From contig NZ_JAUCEN010000002.1 in the NCBI RefSeq assembly GCF_030348945.1, forward strand, positions 434,001-498,000: 64,000 nucleotides of DNA, read 5' to 3'. Positions 28,751 to 38,041 of the stretch are shown one piece after another. Numbering within the stretch: position 1 is the stretch's first letter; each line of letters starts with the position of its first letter. The position numbers and the translations under genes are program-made. Source of the DNA: Peribacillus sp. ACCC06369. Its GTDB lineage: Bacteria; Bacillota; Bacilli; Bacillales; DSM-1321. Below the pieces are notes generated by a model. It saw only the letters and a program-made list of their open reading frames with translations, was not told the origin of the DNA and made no database searches.

Positions 28751-28961
28751 AAGGGTACCAGATAGTAACTGAAAAAGAAATAAAAAGTAGTTATTTAGAC
28801 GGAATTTTCAGAAAACTTCTTTTTTATTTTCAAAAATCTGGTATATATAAGAGAGAAGAGTTTTTTGATCTCATCTCTTTCAACGGTAGACGGCAGCCAG
28901 ACGGGATGCAAATCCCCACACTGATGGCAGTTTAACTTTGAACGAAGGAAGGGGTAATCAA
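28751..28961 (+). other. Leader region of ispA
   Basis: About 210 bases without a gene. It contains a CGGGAT-GCAA-ATCCC hairpin near 28899-28913 flanked by GCCA/TGGC, suggesting a folded leader, and a TATATATAAGAG stretch that may be a second promoter. No known riboswitch class recognised. Confidence 0.35.
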
Positions 28962-29960
28962 ATGACAAGAGAAAAAAGATTAATACCTTACAAAGTTCTA
29001 GAAGTAATGGATGCGGTGAAAGAGAAGATTCCTGAGGGTGTCGAGCTTGTGAAAGCCCCGGCAATTTGGGAAAAAAGCAATTATGGTGAGGGCGTGGTAA
29101 TTGCCGTCATCGATACAGGCATTGATAAGGGGCATCCAGACCTCAAAGAAAGAATCATCGGTGGAAAGGATTTTACCAATACCGGGGATTTTCAAGATGA
29201 TAACGGACATGGGACACACGTGAGCGGTACGGTTTTGGCTGCCATTAATAATGCTGGTGTAGTGGGAGTGGCTCCGAAAGCAAGCATATTAGCGTTAAAG
29301 GCATTAAATGGTCAGGGACAAGGCGAAATAGATTGGATTAATGGAGCTTTAGAGTATGCAATCAATTGGCGGGGACCTAATGAAGAAAAGGTTTCAGTTA
29401 TTTCACTTTCACTTGGCGGTCCTCCGGATGAGGCTGAACATAAACTCATTCAAAAGGCCCTTCAGAACGATATCCTTGTTGTTTGCGCAGCTGGAAATAG
29501 TGGTGATGGGCGTCATGAAACGGATGAATTGGATTATCCAGGAGCATATCCCGAAGTAGTGGAAGTCGGAGCTGTGGATTTAAGCAGGAATTTAGCGGAT
29601 TTTTCAAATACAAATGATGAGATTGACTTGGTGGCGCCAGGGGTCGATATTCTCTCTACGTATCCAGGGAATAAGTATGCGAGGCTGAGCGGAACGTCAA
29701 TGGCTACGCCTCATGTAAGCGGTGCAGCAGCGCTCTTGAAAGTGATTGCTGAAAAGGAGTTTGACCGTAAGTTAACTGAAGCGGAATTATACGCACAGTT
29801 AGTGAAAAATACCGAAGATCTGGGAATCAGCAAAAAAGCACAGGGAAATGGAATGCTTAACTTAACGATAGGGGAACAAAGAATTGAAAAATCCATTAAG
29901 ATTACCATAGAATCAGAAAACCTTAAGTTACCGAGTAAATCGGTGGTCATGGAATATTAG
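28962..29960 (+). CDS. ispA: Intracellular serine protease (subtilisin family S8)
   Basis: Cytoplasmic subtilisin-type protease, 332 residues, with no signal peptide and no long prodomain. The short N-terminal LIPY motif (residues 7-10) is the inhibitory segment characteristic of Bacillus ISPs. The catalytic triad is D51 (AVIDTGID), H83 (NGHGTHV) and S246 (SGTSMATPH), with oxyanion N179. GGAAGGGG lies upstream of ATG 28962; the frame is open from 28938. Converges on ycnI across a bidirectional terminator. The unusual point is the SOS-like box upstream. Confidence 0.95.
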   Translation: MTREKRLIPYKVLEVMDAVKEKIPEGVELVKAPAIWEKSNYGEGVVIAVIDTGIDKGHPDLKERIIGGKDFTNTGDFQDDNGHGTHVSGTVLAAINNAGVVGVAPKASILALKALNGQGQGEIDWINGALEYAINWRGPNEEKVSVISLSLGGPPDEAEHKLIQKALQNDILVVCAAGNSGDGRHETDELDYPGAYPEVVEVGAVDLSRNLADFSNTNDEIDLVAPGVDILSTYPGNKYARLSGTSMATPHVSGAAALLKVIAEKEFDRKLTEAELYAQLVKNTEDLGISKKAQGNGMLNLTIGEQRIEKSIKITIESENLKLPSKSVVMEY

Positions 29961-29968
29961 AAGTGAAA

Positions 29969-30002
29969 AAAGGTGCCCCGGGAGAAATATGGGGCACCTT
30001 CC
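29969..30002 (-). terminator. Terminator between ispA and ycnI
   Basis: AAGGTGCCCC / GGGGCACCTT stem. The T run is on the minus strand, so it mainly serves ycnI. Confidence 0.8.
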
Positions 30003-30014
30003 ATCATGTAATGA

Positions 30015-30677
30015 TTATTTTTTGTTTTTCCTTAGAGCTGCAAAAAGCGCTACAATGGAAAGAATTAGTGATATGACAGCCAGAGTGATGATTAGCGTTT
30101 GATTGCTATCATCTTCTGTTGTTACGGAATCCTTTGAATTGTCAGTTGTCTTGGAATCATTAGTGTCATCTGCATCTTTGTGACCATGGTCCGTAGATTC
30201 TGCATCTGCCTTTGGCGCAACTGAAATTTCCGTTACAGAATGCGGGAGTTCTGAGCCTTCATCACCACTCCATTCGACAATTTCACCATCTTCGTAATAT
30301 TGAAATGCATCCCAGGCCACATTCGTTTCTTCTTTGGGATTTTGGGCAACGAATGAGAACTGCTGGAATTGTCCAGCGGATATTCCTGCATCAGTTGCTG
30401 CCCAAGTTACCGTTTTTACATGCCCATCTTTGTCACCTTCGGTTGTCACTTTCCATCCTGGTACAGGCTGATAGCTTTCAAAAGTAATCCCTTCAGGTAC
30501 TTTTAAAGTCACCTTTGTAGTGGCAGTTTCTTTTTCAACGGGCACTTTGAGTGTATAAGTTTCCCATGCCTCAGGTGCAGATGAACTAGGTTTGACTGTA
30601 ACGTGTGCATTCGCCGAACCGGAGAAAATGAATAATGCAGCAAATGTGGATATAAGTAGCTTTGAAATGTTTTTCAT
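30015..30677 (-). CDS. ycnI: YcnI-type copper-binding protein (DUF1775)
   Basis: 220 residues. The signal peptide ends at SANA, leaving His25 as the mature N-terminus (HVTVKPSSSAPEAWETYTLKVPVEK). In B. subtilis YcnI such a terminal histidine forms a mono-histidine copper site. After the DUF1775 beta domain comes an Asp/Thr/Ser-rich linker and a C-terminal membrane helix with a basic tail, so the protein is exposed outside the cell and membrane-held. It follows ycnJ by 18 bases in the same transcript, as in B. subtilis. Confidence 0.92.
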   Translation of the reverse strand: MKNISKLLISTFAALFIFSGSANAHVTVKPSSSAPEAWETYTLKVPVEKETATTKVTLKVPEGITFESYQPVPGWKVTTEGDKDGHVKTVTWAATDAGISAGQFQQFSFVAQNPKEETNVAWDAFQYYEDGEIVEWSGDEGSELPHSVTEISVAPKADAESTDHGHKDADDTNDSKTTDNSKDSVTTEDDSNQTLIITLAVISLILSIVALFAALRKNKK

Positions 30678-30695
30678 TTTTATAAATCCCTCCTG

Positions 30696-32330
30696 TTATG
30701 AATTCCCTATTAAAATTGTAAAATCAACATTGATTGAATCCAGGCTTTCGGTTAATCCGTGAACATGGATATTCCACTTTCCTGGCATGGTTAATATAGA
30801 CTTTGATGTAAATGTACCTTTATTTTTTTCCTGCATTTGCAGCTTTATTTCACCGCCTGGCGTATCGACTGGCTGCATGGTGATTGTAAGCTGTTCTATT
30901 TCAGCAATCGGCTTGCCGCCATTGGATAGATCTACTTGAATTAGGTTATCCCCGACTTCATTGGGAGTCACCATTAATGTGATCTCATTATTTTCGTCAG
31001 TCTGTAAGGTTTTCTCTATTGGCCCGGGAGAAGACATGGCAGTTTGGACATTTGTCAATAGAGCTGCAACGAGAAGTATGATGATTCCTAAACCAAACTC
31101 CATTCCCACACTATAACCAAGTTTTTTCGTTTGCTTTTTCCCTCTGAGAAAATGAAAGCCCCCGAAAACGATCATGACCAACATGAGACCAATTTTCGCA
31201 AGTAACAATTGTCCATATGTCGTGTTTATCAATGAATGGATAGTCGGCACATGCTGTAAGCTGCTATATATCCCGCTAACAATCAGTATGATTACAAACA
31301 GGAACGACCATCTGGAAAACCTTTGAATGATTGACCAGTAATATGTTTTCTTATCTTCTTGGACTGGCTGCCGATCAGCAAGCCCAGGTAAAATCACCAA
31401 TAAGGCCATAAGTCCGCCGAGCCATAAAGCCATGGACAATAAATGGAGGAAGTCCATCAAAACGGCCAGAACCTGATTAGGGACGGCTGCCGTATGTCCA
31501 GTTAAAGCCTTACAAACCATCAAGCCGGCTATTATTATGATAGTAACGAAAGGGAGTGATTTAATCAGTGAGTTTTCGAGCATGAAATAAATCACTAAAA
31601 ACAGAAGAAGCAACATTAGAATTTCAACGATCCAGATGGTTCCAAAGTTTGTAGCATTCAATACTTCTTTTATATAACTCACATTAAATGCATCGGTCCA
31701 ACCTACGCCAGCGTCAATCGTCACCTTTAAAGGCAGACTGAAGAAAATGGAAAATGCTAAACCTGCATATGAAAGCCAAAGGTATAGACTGGCTCTTCGG
31801 CTGGCTTCAAAAAGGCGGGAATCCTTCATTAACGATAATTGGAAAAAAAGGATTCCGGTTAGGGCTGCGAAGCATATGTATTGAAGACTTTGCAGGAAAA
31901 CGTTGATGAAATTCGGAAAACCTGCATTCACATCGGAATTTTCTTGGTCTGATAGACCCGCTGATTCTCCGAATTGAAAGGGAATTGTCCCTTCAATGGG
32001 GTGACCATCACTAGAAACCACTCTCCATTTTATGTAGTAAATCCCTTCATCGATAGTGCCTTTCCACTTAGCTACCAGTATTTTTTCACTTTGTTCCGAG
32101 ATTGTACTGTCTTGAATTTTAATTTTATCCCCATCTTGGCTGAATACCTCAAGCGAATGGAAAGCTGGTTGTATATTTTCACTGAATTGAATGCTGATCT
32201 TTTCAGGAAGAGTATCCATCGCTTCATTCGGGCTGGGATTAGAGCTTATTACAGTAGCATGACCAGAAGCCATTGCTGGATATAAAAGCAAACTGAATAG
32301 GCTGAATACCAGCCATAAATAATTTTTCAT
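30696..32330 (-). CDS. ycnJ: YcnJ copper-uptake protein (CopC-CopD fusion)
   Basis: 544 residues. After the signal peptide, mature His24 opens a CopC domain (HATVISSNPSPNEAMDTLPEKISIQFSE..., with DGHP). Eight or so membrane segments of CopD type follow (about 145-430), then a C-terminal external YtkA-like beta domain (TLTM.MQPVDTPGGEIKLQM...). In B. subtilis YcnJ is a copper importer induced under copper limitation. The repressor gene ycnK that precedes it there is not present here. Downstream partner is ycnI. Confidence 0.92.
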   Translation of the reverse strand: MKNYLWLVFSLFSLLLYPAMASGHATVISSNPSPNEAMDTLPEKISIQFSENIQPAFHSLEVFSQDGDKIKIQDSTISEQSEKILVAKWKGTIDEGIYYIKWRVVSSDGHPIEGTIPFQFGESAGLSDQENSDVNAGFPNFINVFLQSLQYICFAALTGILFFQLSLMKDSRLFEASRRASLYLWLSYAGLAFSIFFSLPLKVTIDAGVGWTDAFNVSYIKEVLNATNFGTIWIVEILMLLLLFLVIYFMLENSLIKSLPFVTIIIIAGLMVCKALTGHTAAVPNQVLAVLMDFLHLLSMALWLGGLMALLVILPGLADRQPVQEDKKTYYWSIIQRFSRWSFLFVIILIVSGIYSSLQHVPTIHSLINTTYGQLLLAKIGLMLVMIVFGGFHFLRGKKQTKKLGYSVGMEFGLGIIILLVAALLTNVQTAMSSPGPIEKTLQTDENNEITLMVTPNEVGDNLIQVDLSNGGKPIAEIEQLTITMQPVDTPGGEIKLQMQEKNKGTFTSKSILTMPGKWNIHVHGLTESLDSINVDFTILIGNS

Positions 32331-32640
32331 CGTGGTGTGCCATCACCCTTTCATCAGGTTATGTAAGCTTATTATAAAAGGAAAATGTGAAAAAACAGTG
32401 AAAATAAATTAGTTATCTAAAGGCAATTTAAGAGGTTCGCAAGAAAAGTGATAACAATAAGGTTAGATTGGTCTGGCTTCCACCATAATAGCCATTAAAA
32501 TAATCGGTGGTAAAAATTGGTATGTAACCCCTTCAGTTTTTACCTAAAGAATCAAGCTATATACCCCATTAAGAAATAATTAAGATTTATTTGGTAACCT
32601 GACCCTATCATGTTTACAGGAATTATAGGGGGGATAGGCT
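32331..32640. other. Divergent promoter region ycnJ / cadherin-like gene
   Basis: No gene seen. It must hold promoters for both flanking genes. A CCACC...GGTGG inverted pair lies near 32480-32514. I did not recognise a CsoR or YcnK operator. Confidence 0.4.
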
Positions 32641-34095
32641 TTGCTAAATAAGGGGTTAAAAGAAAAAAGTGTGAAGGCGATTTTGGTTGGTTCCCTTGTG
32701 GGGATAGGAGCATCCACTTATATGCCCGTGGTAGAGGCTGCGGAGGGTCCTTCTGTTCTGCAGGAAGAGGCCCAAACGGTAAATATTCTTTCAAAGTTAG
32801 AAATAGAAGGTTTGGTACTGGATCAAAAATTTTCAGAGAGTATACACGACTATAGTTCAACAGTGGGGAATGATGTGGAAAAGATTACCTTGATTGCAGA
32901 GAGTTACAATGAGAATGCAGCCATATATGTGAATGGCGTCAAACTGACAAATGGTGAGGTGAAGGACTTAACTCTTCAAACCGGCATGAATACTTTTGAA
33001 ATCACCGTGAGTGATGGAATAAATGAAACGGTTGCATATACCGTCAAGATCGAAAAACTTGAAAGTGATGATAACCTTTTAACTTCGATTGGATTATCAA
33101 AAGGCTCGTTAACATTCGATTCTAATGTGACAGCTTATAATGCTTCAGTTGAAAATGAAGTCAAGTCCGTTACGGTGGCCCCGACATTGAGTGACAGTAC
33201 CGCAAAAGTAAAGGTGAATGGAAAGGATGCAACCAGCGCAGGTGTAAAGGTTACCCTTCCGATCGGTAGGACGACAGTGAGGATTATCGTTACAGCGGAA
33301 AATGGAGATGAAAAAACATATACGCTCACGATTACACGGGCCGCAGCCAAGATAACTGAATCGAAGGATAAAGATGCCCCTAAAGATGATGAAGTTCAAA
33401 AGGAGCCCACAAAAGGAGCAAGTGAGGCTCTGCCTTCCTCCGACAAGGGGAATAAATCATCTTTAACTTCTACTGCTGAATCCTCCAATAATCCAAAACC
33501 AAGCAGTGGCAGCCAAGTACCGAAAGCACAGCAGCTTGAAAGTATTTCAACACAGAAACCGAAAACGGATTCTGTAGAGAAGGTACCGTCAACCGATTCT
33601 TTAAGTCAAGAAGGCAATAACGCCCCAGTGTTGAACAATTTGACAGTATCATCCGGAGTATGGAACAAACCTTTTGATTCGAATGAGCATACATATCATA
33701 TCGAGGTCGATAATGATATTGCTTCAGTCGAAATGAATGCAACGACAAGTGCTAGCGGAGCCAAGATTGAATATGACGGTGAGAGCAGTAAAAAAGTGAA
33801 GATCAAGGATAAAGCGAAGACGGCCATTTCAGTTACAGTTTCAAAGGATGGGGAACGCCGTACTTATGTCCTTGTTTTCGAAAAGGATATGGATTTGGAG
33901 ATGGATGAGGAAGAAACCGTAGATGATATCAAAACAAAAGAGGCGGAAGTTGAGGCAACGCAAATGAGTACAGCTGGAAAAGAGGATACAGTTACTTCCA
34001 ATAAGATTGGAGGTCCGAGAATAATTGGGAACCAACCTGATGAGTCCGTGTCATTCTGGGGGAAAATCAAGGATTTCTTCACCTCTCTATTTTAA
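32641..34095 (+). CDS. Secreted protein with cadherin-like beta-sandwich repeats
   Basis: 484 residues. A signal-like N-terminus (VKAILVGSLVGIGASTYMPVVEAAE) is followed by three cadherin-like beta-sandwich domains (PF12733 type): about 45-137, 142-233 and 327-413. Each has the pattern L..L.(I/V)..G.L...F......Y...V...V..V.(V/I).......A...VNG. A Ser/Lys/Pro-rich linker separates the second and third. The end is acidic and closes with SFWGKIKDFFTSLF. TTG start with GGGGGG seven bases upstream. Probably a cell-surface or matrix-binding protein; no enzymatic domain. Confidence 0.78.
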   Translation: MLNKGLKEKSVKAILVGSLVGIGASTYMPVVEAAEGPSVLQEEAQTVNILSKLEIEGLVLDQKFSESIHDYSSTVGNDVEKITLIAESYNENAAIYVNGVKLTNGEVKDLTLQTGMNTFEITVSDGINETVAYTVKIEKLESDDNLLTSIGLSKGSLTFDSNVTAYNASVENEVKSVTVAPTLSDSTAKVKVNGKDATSAGVKVTLPIGRTTVRIIVTAENGDEKTYTLTITRAAAKITESKDKDAPKDDEVQKEPTKGASEALPSSDKGNKSSLTSTAESSNNPKPSSGSQVPKAQQLESISTQKPKTDSVEKVPSTDSLSQEGNNAPVLNNLTVSSGVWNKPFDSNEHTYHIEVDNDIASVEMNATTSASGAKIEYDGESSKKVKIKDKAKTAISVTVSKDGERRTYVLVFEKDMDLEMDEEETVDDIKTKEAEVEATQMSTAGKEDTVTSNKIGGPRIIGNQPDESVSFWGKIKDFFTSLF

Positions 34096-34122
34096 TTTTA
34101 TCAAGGGATGGTTCTGAATCGT

Positions 34123-34151
34123 AAAAAAAGGACAAGATTAAGGCTTGTCCT
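34123..34151 (-). terminator. Terminator of the PAS kinase gene
   Basis: On the minus strand GGACAAG-CCTTAAT-CTTGTCC followed by seven Ts. Confidence 0.8.
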
Positions 34152-34162
34152 CCGATTTATAT

Positions 34163-35788
34163 TTATATGGGCAAAAGAATTTGGACCTCGGTTCCATGGC
34201 TTGGTTCGCTGTTAAAGTGGACCTTTCCCCGATGCGCCTCAATGATTCGGCAGCTGACTGTCAATCCTAACCCTGTTCCTTTTTCTTTAGAGGAATAGAA
34301 AGGTTCTCCAAGATGCTTTAACCGTTTTTTTTCTATTCCGCTTCCATTATCTTTGATGGTAATGGAAAGGTTATTGTCCTTGCGCTCAAAATCAATCCAA
34401 ATGTGATCGGCGGATGCCTCCATTGAATTCTTGAGCATGTTTATGAATACTTGTTTTAATTGGTTTCCCTCACATAATAGAAGCGGTATTTCGTTTTTTA
34501 CAGATATTGATATTTGGGTGGGGTACGAGTCCGCCTCTGGTTTCAACAAGGTTTTGACATCATTCATCAGTTCGATGATTTGATGCTTGCTGAATGGAAG
34601 TTCCTGTGGTTTTGCCAGAACGAGTAACTCGCTTACAATAAGATTGATCCGGTCCAATTCACTTAACATAATCGTGTAGTATTGTTCATAGGGATGGTCG
34701 CTCTTTTTAAGTAGCTGGACAAAACCCTTTAAAGAAGTCAACGGGTTTCGTACTTCGTGGGCTACACTTGCGGCAAGTTCGCCGACTATCGACAATTTTT
34801 CTGTTCTTCTTAAGCGTGCTTCGGTTTCTCGAATTTGAGTGACTTCTTTAGCATAAGTGATGATCCCGACCAAATCCTCGCCAACCATCATCGGGACAAA
34901 CGTACAAGAAAGTAAGATGGACTTCCCGTACTTCGTTAGGAATTCTATATCTTTCCCTTTCTTAATCCCCTTATGGTTTTCGATGACATATTGGCAAGAT
35001 GTACGGATCAGTTCCGCATCTTCTGTAGTAAAGTTCAATTTAATGAATGAGGCTCCATGTATTTCTTCCTGTTGAAAGCCTGTTACCGTTTCAAACCTTG
35101 GATTTACGGTCGTGATCATTCCATTTAAATCAAGCATCAGCATCGGATAAGGGTTGTGTTCAAACAATGATTTATAGCGTTGTTCACTATCGAATAATTG
35201 ATTCTCAGCGACAACCCTTTCAGAAATATCCCTGCCGATGACTACTAAGCCTTTTCGTGAACCATCCTCATTGAACAGGGGAACTTTAATCGTATCAAAG
35301 GTCTTGTGATTGCCGTCGGGAAGAGGGATGATTTCCTCACACCTTGTAATTTCCCCTTTTACCCACGTTTCTTCATCGGAACCTTCACAGTAGATCAACG
35401 ACTCTTTATAAAATTCGGAGTATTCTGCGAGTTCGCTGTCTTTTTTTCCCTTATAATCTACATGCTCCAACTGAAATAATTGTAGCCCGAAGGTATTGGA
35501 CTCAAGCCATCGGCCATCACCATCCTTGAAGTTAACGAAATCCACCATTGAATTGATGAGTGTGCGCCGGCGTTGTTCCGCTTCTTTTAATTGTTTGAAT
35601 TCTTCCCTTTTAGCTAAATAAAGAAATAATATCAAGCCTATTGATAAAAGGAAAACAATGCCTTCCACTCTCTGAAGTTGAATGAAGACCTCTTTGTTAT
35701 GGATATTTGTAGTTAAAAAAAAGTCGAACACGACTAGTGTAAGAATCCCGGATAGGATATATATTGCTAAGATGGAGCGTTTGGACAT
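34163..35788 (-). CDS. Membrane PAS-PAS histidine kinase (orphan, sporulation-kinase-like)
   Basis: 541 residues. Two membrane segments (8-25, 42-60) precede two PAS domains (about 75-195 and 205-325; DGRWLESNTFG, DLNGMITTVNPRFETVTGF). A HisKA domain follows with phosphoacceptor His in SVAHEVRNPLTSLKGFVQLLKK, and a GHKL ATPase domain with N box (INMLKNSMEASADH), DNGSGI and GTGLGLTVSCRII. There is no response regulator next to it. This layout is shared with Bacillus phosphorelay kinases (KinA-KinE) that feed Spo0F. The signal is unknown. Confidence 0.88.
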   Translation of the reverse strand: MSKRSILAIYILSGILTLVVFDFFLTTNIHNKEVFIQLQRVEGIVFLLSIGLILFLYLAKREEFKQLKEAEQRRRTLINSMVDFVNFKDGDGRWLESNTFGLQLFQLEHVDYKGKKDSELAEYSEFYKESLIYCEGSDEETWVKGEITRCEEIIPLPDGNHKTFDTIKVPLFNEDGSRKGLVVIGRDISERVVAENQLFDSEQRYKSLFEHNPYPMLMLDLNGMITTVNPRFETVTGFQQEEIHGASFIKLNFTTEDAELIRTSCQYVIENHKGIKKGKDIEFLTKYGKSILLSCTFVPMMVGEDLVGIITYAKEVTQIRETEARLRRTEKLSIVGELAASVAHEVRNPLTSLKGFVQLLKKSDHPYEQYYTIMLSELDRINLIVSELLVLAKPQELPFSKHQIIELMNDVKTLLKPEADSYPTQISISVKNEIPLLLCEGNQLKQVFINMLKNSMEASADHIWIDFERKDNNLSITIKDNGSGIEKKRLKHLGEPFYSSKEKGTGLGLTVSCRIIEAHRGKVHFNSEPSHGTEVQILLPI

Positions 35789-35882
35789 GGAGATTCTCCC
35801 TGATTTTAAGACATTTCAAAGGTAAAATTACATACACATTTTAACAAACTATCGGAAAAAAATATATGCAGAATCCTAAATA

Positions 35883-35912
35883 AAAAAACAGGGACCAATG
35901 TGGGTCACCTAT
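35883..35912 (-). terminator. Terminator overlapping the TVP38 gene end
   Basis: On the minus strand AGGTGACC / GGTCCCT with loop CACATT, then seven Ts. Confidence 0.6.
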
Positions 35913-36561
35913 TTTTTCTGAATAAGGTTAGGTTCTTTTTCTTTTTTGCACGCTTATAGATAATGAAAAATAATAAGAAGAGGAGTGCGAGTGCAACTAG
36001 CGTGTATTGGTTCATTTCAACAGATAGGAGTCCATATGGAATTAACGATAGGAAGAAAAAGTATATCAGGTTGCCAAGTGCCGTCGCTAATAAAAAATCC
36101 TTGAAAGTGACGGTGCTGACTCCAGCAGCCAAGTTAATTAAACTTGTTGGGATAAGTGGGAAAATCCTGCCTGTAAACACGTACATGAAGCCATGCTCCA
36201 CAACAGTTTTTTGCCATTTTTCCCCCATCTTCTTTAAGAGAAGTTCCTGAAACCAATTTCTTGCAGCATAAAAAATGAATCCTGAAGCAACGACACTTGT
36301 AAACCAACTCCATAGGTAGCCATATATGAATCCGAATATCGTTACATTGATAGTCAGAAGCAAAATTAAGGGGATGATTGTAAATGAATTTTGGACAAAC
36401 ATCAATACGAATGTCACAATAAAAGTGAGCAAAAGGTTTTCCTTCAATATGCTAATAACTGAATCCAAGTCACTTTTCCAAATCAAAGTAAATAATTCTG
36501 CATTTGAAAAAATAAATAATGCAATTACCAGTAGACCGGTTAAGGTCAGGACTTTTTTCAA
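35905..36561 (-). CDS. TVP38/TMEM64-family membrane protein
   Basis: 218 residues, about six hydrophobic segments. The VTT/SNARE-associated domain is recognisable from FGFIYGYLWSWFTSVVASGFIFYAARNW and FTGRIFPLIPTSLINLAAGVSTVTFKDFLLATALGNL (about 125-165), ending in a poly-lysine tail. The family contains DedA-related membrane proteins and lipid scramblase relatives; this member's function is unknown. Confidence 0.88.
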   Translation of the reverse strand: MKKVLTLTGLLVIALFIFSNAELFTLIWKSDLDSVISILKENLLLTFIVTFVLMFVQNSFTIIPLILLLTINVTIFGFIYGYLWSWFTSVVASGFIFYAARNWFQELLLKKMGEKWQKTVVEHGFMYVFTGRIFPLIPTSLINLAAGVSTVTFKDFLLATALGNLIYFFFLSLIPYGLLSVEMNQYTLVALALLFLLFFIIYKRAKKKKNLTLFRKNR

Positions 36562-36612
36562 AGGGTCACCACCATTCTGACTAATAGTTTATCATTTTTA
36601 AGTTAATTGGTG

Positions 36613-36649
36613 AAAAAAGAGCTGTCGCATGATGCAGACAGCTCTTTTA
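36613..36649 (-). terminator. Terminator after queT
   Basis: AAAAGAGCTGTC / GACAGCTCTTTT, T runs on both strands. Confidence 0.85.
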
Positions 36650-36681
36650 CATTATAGTGGGTTCATGAAGCGAAGATTCCT

Positions 36682-37167
36682 TTAAAGCCACTTTTCAAAC
36701 TGAATTCTTTTGTTCATTCCATAAATGATTGGCGCGCCAATCAAGAGGACAACGAATTCACCGACAGCCGTGGTCATCCAGCTTAACCAGAATGGTAAGC
36801 CAAAGGCAAGGTTCAGTTCAATGGCAATTAAAAACATTGTGAACGTGAAAAAGATGATCGTGGCGATCATCCGCCCTTTAATGCCTTTTATGAACCGCGA
36901 AACAAAAATGACAAGCAGCAAGGCGAGTACGGATTGCCCCACCCCAAAAATTAAATCATATGGAACCATCGGTGAAAAGAGCAGATTCGATATGAAGACG
37001 CCGCCGACAATACCATAGATATATTTTTTATTGAATACAATAAGATGGTTCAACATTTCCGGTACACGAAATTGGAACATCTCAAAAGCTATTGGTTTAA
37101 ACACCAATGAGACCGCCACATACAAGGCAGCCAATAACCCGTTTATCACGAGTGTACGAACATTCAT
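36682..37167 (-). CDS. queT: QueT-type queuosine precursor transporter
   Basis: 161-residue substrate-binding (S) component of an ECF-type vitamin transporter for queuosine precursors such as preQ1. Five to six membrane segments and the QueT signature FRVPEMLNHLIVFNKKYIYGIVGGVFISNLLFSP (about 33-66). The assignment is strengthened by the preQ1-I riboswitch immediately upstream. The shared energising module (EcfA/T) is not in the window. Confidence 0.93.
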   Translation of the reverse strand: MNVRTLVINGLLAALYVAVSLVFKPIAFEMFQFRVPEMLNHLIVFNKKYIYGIVGGVFISNLLFSPMVPYDLIFGVGQSVLALLLVIFVSRFIKGIKGRMIATIIFFTFTMFLIAIELNLAFGLPFWLSWMTTAVGEFVVLLIGAPIIYGMNKRIQFEKWL

Positions 37168-37177
37168 TTTACTCTCT

Positions 37178-37214
37178 CCCTAGTTTTTTATCGTGGGATG
37201 GTTACGAACCACGT
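37178..37214 (-). promoter_or_regulatory. PreQ1-I riboswitch controlling queT
   Basis: Read on the minus strand: stem CGTGG / CCACG enclosing TTCGTAACCAT, then the A-rich tail ATAAAAAACTAGG that folds back into the loop. This is the class I preQ1 aptamer layout. The tail runs straight into the ribosome site (CTAGGGAG) 10 bases before the queT ATG, suggesting that bound preQ1 hides it and blocks translation. Confidence 0.9.
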
Positions 37215-37377
37215 ATAGGCGTTTGCCCGATGATTAATAGTATCCCAAGTAAGCTTGTTTCGTCAATTTGTAAAGAATGGTTTTAATTTATAGGTTTTCA
37301 AGCATCCATAGGATTTTGATTTATGGCAATGAAGGATGATATTATTTTTATATGTACTTCAAAGGAGTGAATATAAT

Positions 37378-37899
37378 ATGTCTATCGCGAGTGTCAAAAG
37401 CCATTTTAAACAATGGGATCGGGAAGGCGATGTAATGGAGTTCGAAACATCGAGCGCTACGGTGAGTGAGGCTGCAGAAACCATCGGCGTTATCCCAGCG
37501 AGGATCGCTAAAACTCTTTCCTTTAGGGGGGAAGGTCATGATGCGATTTTGGTTGTAGCGGCTGGGGACGCAAAAGTGGATAATAAGAAATTTCGGCAGA
37601 TGTTCGGTTTCAAGGCACGGATGCTGTCACCCGAGGAAGTGTTTGAGCAGACCGGCCATGCCATCGGAGGAGTTTGTCCGTTTGGTCTGGCTAACGATCT
37701 AGCTGTTTTTCTTGATGTATCAATGAAGCGCTTTGAGTCATTGTTCCCGGCATGCGGCAGTACGAACTCTGCAATAGAACTTACACCCACGGAATTATTT
37801 GAATATTCAGGAGCAAAGGATTGGGTGGATGTTTGCAAGGCTTGGAATGAAGAGGGGAATGAGGAAACGGCAGCAGGTAATGCAGTGGAAGGCTTTTGA
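37378..37899 (+). CDS. YbaK/ProX-type Cys-tRNA(Pro)/aminoacyl-tRNA deacylase
   Basis: 173 residues of the YbaK/EbsC family, which clears misacylated tRNA such as Cys-tRNA(Pro). Visible family features: AKTLSFRGEGHDAILVVAAGDAKVDNKKFRQMFG with the conserved lysine in the DAKVDNKKF stretch, and GGVCPFGLANDLAVFLDVSM. AAAGGAG precedes ATG 37378 by 10 bases; the longer frame from 37336 lacks a site. Similar to B. subtilis YwhH. Confidence 0.87.
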   Translation: MSIASVKSHFKQWDREGDVMEFETSSATVSEAAETIGVIPARIAKTLSFRGEGHDAILVVAAGDAKVDNKKFRQMFGFKARMLSPEEVFEQTGHAIGGVCPFGLANDLAVFLDVSMKRFESLFPACGSTNSAIELTPTELFEYSGAKDWVDVCKAWNEEGNEETAAGNAVEGF

Positions 37900-37931
37900 T
37901 TAATGGTACCAAAAAGATCCACATGAATGGG

Positions 37932-37960
37932 ATAAAGTCCACTTGGGTGGACTTTATTTG
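37932..37960 (+). terminator. Probable terminator after the YbaK-type gene
   Basis: ATAAAGTCCAC / GTGGACTTTAT with a short loop; the following T stretch is weak. Confidence 0.55.
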
Positions 37961-38041
37961 TGGGGGCCGTATGCATTATATCGGTCAATAATTTTAAAGC
38001 GGAAAATCGTGCAGAAAGTGTTCCTGAGCGGAGGGTGAAAG

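Noticed and set aside
28899..28930. Riboswitch in the ispA leader
   Set aside because: A single short hairpin with no match to a riboswitch class that I know.
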